Part shown: in pieces, positions 14,203 through 16,860 of the stretch | How the letters are laid out: each line of letters starts with the position of its first letter | Numbering within the stretch: the stretch's first letter is position 1 | Origin: Schlegelella_A sp035995885 | Lineage (GTDB): Bacteria > Pseudomonadota > Gammaproteobacteria > Burkholderiales > Burkholderiaceae_C | Assembly: GCA_035995885.1 (NCBI GenBank) | Contig: DASYKC010000115.1 | Location: 1-16,860 of the forward strand | Direction: 5' to 3' | Length of the DNA: 16,860 bases | The notes under the pieces: generated by a model | Databases searched by the model: none | Seen by the model: the letters and a program-made list of their open reading frames with translations, nothing else | Told to the model about the DNA's origin: nothing | Program-made: the position numbers and the translations under genes

Positions 14203-15059
14203 GGCCGCTTCACCGAGGCCAGGAAGCGCTCGGCATTGCGATGGAAGAGACCCTCGAGCACTTCTTCCGAATAGCCTTCGGCGCGCCACTCCCTGACGAG
14301 CCGCTCGTACGTGAAGAGCGGGTAGTCGGCGCCGAACATCACCCGGTCCTTCAAGCGGCGCGCGATGTCGTGCTTGAGGTCGGGCTGGTGGTACTTGGGC
14401 GACCAGCCGTGCAGCTCGTACCAGATGTTGCGCTTGTGCATGAGCACGGCGATCGTCTCGGCCTGCCAGGGCCATCCGGGTCGGGCGGCGACGATGGTCA
14501 GGTCGGGATGGCGCGCGGCGATGGCGTCGAGATGGCGCGGATGGCAGTCGTCGAGCACGATGCCGGCGCCGCCCGGCAGGCCGGCACCGAGGCCGGTGGT
14601 GCCGACGAACACCAGCACCGGCACCCTGGCCTCGATGCAGAGGTCGTAGAACGGCGCCCAGGCCGGGTCGGTGGCCGGGCCGCTGCCCGAGCCGTTGATG
14701 CAGAAGCCGACAAAGCCGGGGGCGACGTCAATGCAGCGGCGCAGTTCGCGCACGCCCTCGGCGCCGGTGTGCGGATCGATGTGCAGCCAGTGGCCGAGGA
14801 TCTGCTCGGGATGGGCACGCTGGGTCGCGAAGCCGTAGTCGAACACCTCCCGCGCCTCGCTCAGCGGGATGAACTTGGTGAAGCCGAAGTCGAGCACCGC
14901 CTGCACGCCGCTGGCCCGGAAGTAGGCGGCCATCTCGGCTTCGCTGTGGTACTTGGGCTCCGAGTTCCAGGTCGCCTTCTGCAGCGCCAGCTCCTCCGCC
15001 GTGCGCAGCGTGTAGCCGCGTTTCGTTCCCCAGTGGGAATGGATGTCGATCAGCTTCAT
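14199..15059 (-). CDS. Amidohydrolase family protein (Amidohydro_2-like)
   Basis: TIM-barrel protein of 286 residues, of the family that holds lactone hydrolases, hydratases and non-oxidative decarboxylases of aromatic acids. Seen: metal-binding HxH at H7 and H9 (LIDIHSHW) and the late aspartate D245 in MFGADYP, followed by LFHRNAERFL as in family C-termini. The two central barrel histidines are not where expected: the strand reads PVLVFVGTTG instead of a usual H-x-G, and IVAARPGWPW instead of H-x-G. A reduced metal site is therefore possible. ATG 15059 overlaps the LivF-like stop as TGATG. A TTG one codon earlier (15062) is better spaced from GGAG (7 nt rather than 10), so the start may be one codon longer. 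The reaction is unknown; the position between transporter and SDR/ligase suggests processing of the imported acid or its derivative. Confidence 0.87.
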   Translation of the reverse strand: MKLIDIHSHWGTKRGYTLRTAEELALQKATWNSEPKYHSEAEMAAYFRASGVQAVLDFGFTKFIPLSEAREVFDYGFATQRAHPEQILGHWLHIDPHTGAEGVRELRRCIDVAPGFVGFCINGSGSGPATDPAWAPFYDLCIEARVPVLVFVGTTGLGAGLPGGAGIVLDDCHPRHLDAIAARHPDLTIVAARPGWPWQAETIAVLMHKRNIWYELHGWSPKYHQPDLKHDIARRLKDRVMFGADYPLFTYERLVREWRAEGYSEEVLEGLFHRNAERFLASVKRP

Positions 15060-15769
15060 CAATGGGTCACTCCGAGATACGACTGTTCAATGCGGGGATC
15101 GTTCTTGAGCGCGTCGCTCGTGCCGTGGAACGCGATGGCGCCGTTCTGCAGCACGTAGCAGTGGCTTGCGAAGCGCAGCACCTTGCGCGCGTTCTGTTCG
15201 GCGATGAGGATCGAGGCGCCGCCGCGATGGATGGCGCCGACCTTCTCGAGGATGGTGTCGAACACCTTGGGCGCGAGGCCGAGCGAAGGCTCGTCGAGCA
15301 GCAGCAGCTTCGGGTTCGACATCAGCGCCCGGCCGACCGCCAGCATCTGCTGCTCGCCGCCCGAGAGGAACGCGGCCTGCTGCGCGGCGCGCTCGTGCAG
15401 GACCGGGAAGAGGCTGCAGACCTGATCGAGCCGCTCGGCGATGCGCTGCCGGTCGGACTGCAGGTAGGCGCCGAGCTCGAGGTTCTCGCGCACGGTCATC
15501 GCGCCGAACAGCAGACGGCCCTGCGGCACCTGGATGACGCCGCGGCGCACGACCGCGTCGGCCGACGTGCCGGCGAGCGACTCGCCGTCGAACTCGATCC
15601 GGCCGGCCTGGACGCGGTTCAGCGCCGAGATCGCGCGCATCAGCGCCGTCTTGCCGGCGCCGTTGGCGCCGAGCACGCCGACGATGCCGTTCGTGGGCAC
15701 GTCGAGCGAGACGCCCTTCAGCACCGCCCGCGCGGTGTAGCCCGAGACCAGGCCTTCAATGCGCAGCAT
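15059..15769 (-). CDS. Branched-chain amino acid-type ABC transporter ATPase, LivF-like
   Basis: Second nucleotide-binding subunit of a HAAT/Liv importer, 236 residues, the usual LivF length. Walker A GANGAGKT (34-41), Q-loop region VPQGRLLFGAMTVRENL, signature LSGGEQQ (135-141), Walker B LLLLDEP with SLGLAP (155-165), and switch region LIAEQN. The ATG is preceded by GAGGAGG on the - strand with about 6 nt spacing, the best ribosome site of this operon. The gene overlaps the end of the LivG-like gene by 14 nt. Besides branched-chain amino acids, Liv systems carry amides, urea, and aromatic or alicyclic acids. The enzyme genes directly downstream favour an organic acid. Confidence 0.95.
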   Translation of the reverse strand: MLRIEGLVSGYTARAVLKGVSLDVPTNGIVGVLGANGAGKTALMRAISALNRVQAGRIEFDGESLAGTSADAVVRRGVIQVPQGRLLFGAMTVRENLELGAYLQSDRQRIAERLDQVCSLFPVLHERAAQQAAFLSGGEQQMLAVGRALMSNPKLLLLDEPSLGLAPKVFDTILEKVGAIHRGGASILIAEQNARKVLRFASHCYVLQNGAIAFHGTSDALKNDPRIEQSYLGVTH

Positions 15770-16538
15770 CGGCGACCTCCTCGCCGAGGTAGGCGTCGAT
15801 CACGGCGGCGTTGCGCTGCACCTCGGCCGGCGTCCCCTCGGCGATCACCGCGCCGTTCTGCATCACGGTCACGGTGTCGGCGAGCGCCATCATGACGCGC
15901 ATGTTGTGCTCGATCACGAGCAGCGTGATCGCGCCGGACTCGGCGATCCGGCGCACCGCGGCGATGGCGCTGTCGGCCTCGCCCTCGCTCATGCCGGAGG
16001 TCGGCTCGTCCATCAGCAGCAGCCTGGGCCGGGCCGCCAGGGCGCGGGCGAGATCCATGCGCTTGAGCAGGCCGAACGGCAGGTCGGCGGCGGGCTCGTC
16101 GCGATACGGGAGCAAGGCGAAGTCGTCGAGGAGGGCGAGCGCCTGGGCGCGCGCCGACCCCTCGGCACGACGGGCCGCAGGCGTCGCCAGGGCGGCCGCC
16201 CAGAGCGGCACCGGCGCATGCCGGGCGACGCCGACCAGCACGTTCTCGAGCACGCTCATGTCGCCGAAGGCCTCGACGTGCTGGAAGGTGCGGGCGATGC
16301 CGCAGCGGCTGATCCGGTGCGGCGCGTGGTTGGTGATGTCCTGGCCGTCGAGGGCGATGCGACCCGCGGCAACGCGCACGGTGCCGGTGACGGCGTTGAT
16401 CGCGGTCGTCTTGCCGGCGCCGTTCGGACCGATCAGGCCGCGGATCTCGCCCGGCTTCACCGCCAGCGAAAGGTCGCGCACCGCGGCGAGCCCGCCGAAC
16501 CGGACGGCGACCTGCTCGAGGACGAGTCGCGGCATCAT
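15756..16538 (-). CDS. Branched-chain amino acid-type ABC transporter ATPase, LivG-like
   Basis: First nucleotide-binding subunit of the Liv-type importer, 260 residues. Walker A GPNGAGKTT (37-45), Q-loop region ARTFQHVEAFGDMSVLENV, Walker B LLLMDEP with TSGM (174-183), switch H211 in VIEHNM, and the LivG-like C-terminal IAEGTPAEV...VIDAYLG. The signature is LPFGLLKRM (153-161) rather than LSGGQ or the LSYGQQRR usual in LivG. Such LPxGxxKR variants are known in a LivG branch, so activity is likely retained. The start is ATG 16538, with a second ATG immediately after it at 16535; the LivM stop overlaps these as ATGATGA. No strong Shine-Dalgarno is seen, so coupling to LivM translation is likely. 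Confidence 0.94.
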   Translation of the reverse strand: MMPRLVLEQVAVRFGGLAAVRDLSLAVKPGEIRGLIGPNGAGKTTAINAVTGTVRVAAGRIALDGQDITNHAPHRISRCGIARTFQHVEAFGDMSVLENVLVGVARHAPVPLWAAALATPAARRAEGSARAQALALLDDFALLPYRDEPAADLPFGLLKRMDLARALAARPRLLLMDEPTSGMSEGEADSAIAAVRRIAESGAITLLVIEHNMRVMMALADTVTVMQNGAVIAEGTPAEVQRNAAVIDAYLGEEVADAAH

Positions 16539-16860
16539 GGTGCGGCGCTCGCGGTCGGCGCCGACGCCGGGCTTGCAGGAGCAGCAGCGGCGGCCGGCGC
16601 CGCGCCGCCGCGCGTCCGGCGGCGCCAGACCGTCACCAGCCCGCGCGGCAGGAAGATCAGGAAGGCGAGCAGGATCAGCGTGTAGATCACGTCGCTGTAT
16701 TCCTTGACCGGCCGCAGCGCTTCGGGCAGCGCCGAGAGCACTGCGGCGCCGAGCACCGAGCCCGCGACCGAGCCCATGCCGCCGACGACGATGAAGGTGA
16801 TCTGGCGCAGCGCGGCCGAGACGCCGAACTCGTTCGGATCGATGAAGCCGACCACCACCG
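16535..16860 (-). CDS. Branched-chain amino acid-type ABC transporter permease, LivM-like (N-terminal part outside window)
   Basis: C-terminal end of a membrane permease; about 108 codons are visible and the frame runs off the window edge. Typical LivM features: FGVSAALRQITFIVVGGMGSVAGSVLGA, the EAA-like loop contacting the ATPases, then LPEALRPVKEYSDVIYTLILLAFLIFLPRGLVTVWRRR, a last membrane segment ending in a basic cap. After this comes a low-complexity tail of about 27 residues made almost only of Ala, Pro, Ser, Thr and Gly, longer than most LivM ends. Its stop overlaps the LivG-like start. The other permease (LivH) and the binding protein presumably lie upstream on this strand, beyond the window. 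Confidence 0.92.
   Translation of the reverse strand, partial: VVVGFIDPNEFGVSAALRQITFIVVGGMGSVAGSVLGAAVLSALPEALRPVKEYSDVIYTLILLAFLIFLPRGLVTVWRRRTRGGAAPAAAAAPASPASAPTASAAP

Noticed and set aside
1..16860. tRNA or rRNA genes, insertion sequences, CRISPR arrays, prophage or toxin-antitoxin genes
   Set aside because: Looked for on both strands; no tRNA-like clover arms, transposase motifs, regularly spaced repeats or phage-like proteins were seen.

Overview
The window is very G+C-rich, densely coding bacterial chromosome. There are no mobile elements, no RNA genes and no CRISPR array that I can see. Gene content (Dpp/Opp and Liv transporters, an isoquinoline-1-oxidoreductase-type molybdenum hydroxylase, an RpiR regulator, a DUF5666-like secreted protein, TGA stops, many ATGA junctions) fits a free-living proteobacterium with broad catabolism. 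A Burkholderiales-type betaproteobacterium is most likely and an alphaproteobacterium is possible. This placement is an inference from style and content, not from a marker gene.

Left block, + strand, 1-6684: two peptide-type ABC ATPases (the first cut by the window edge), a PLP-dependent DSD1-like D-amino-acid deaminase, an RpiR/SIS regulator and an N-acyl-D-amino-acid deacylase are packed with 4-22 nt junctions. Together they read as an uptake and breakdown route: import of an N-acylated or peptidic D-amino acid, removal of the acyl group, deamination of the freed D-amino acid, and local control by the RpiR protein. A 2-oxoglutarate/Fe(II) oxygenase follows after a 125-nt leader holding an 18-bp tandem repeat and two palindromes.

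Middle block, 6758-10915: a dienelactone-hydrolase-family gene (- strand) is divergent from a two-gene molybdenum hydroxylase, with a [2Fe-2S] subunit and a Tat-exported molybdopterin subunit on the + strand. The 368-nt divergent region has three dyads; two share a CAACG/CGTTG pentamer at identical spacing, exactly 100 bp apart. A strong hairpin after the hydroxylase separates it from a small - strand membrane-protein ORF of uncertain reality.

Right block, - strand, 10916-16860: at the far right begins a LivM-LivG-LivF branched-chain-type ABC transporter (LivM cut by the window edge). It runs with overlapping junctions into an amidohydrolase, an SDR protein lacking the YxxxK catalytic pair, and an acyl-CoA ligase. 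This looks like one operon for importing and CoA-activating an organic, probably cyclic or aromatic, acid. A secreted DUF5666-like protein lies downstream as a separate unit.

No gene here is wholly unfamiliar. The most interesting points are the combinations (D-amino-acid operon with its own transporter; Liv operon with two enzymes lacking classical catalytic residues) and the structured intergenic regions.
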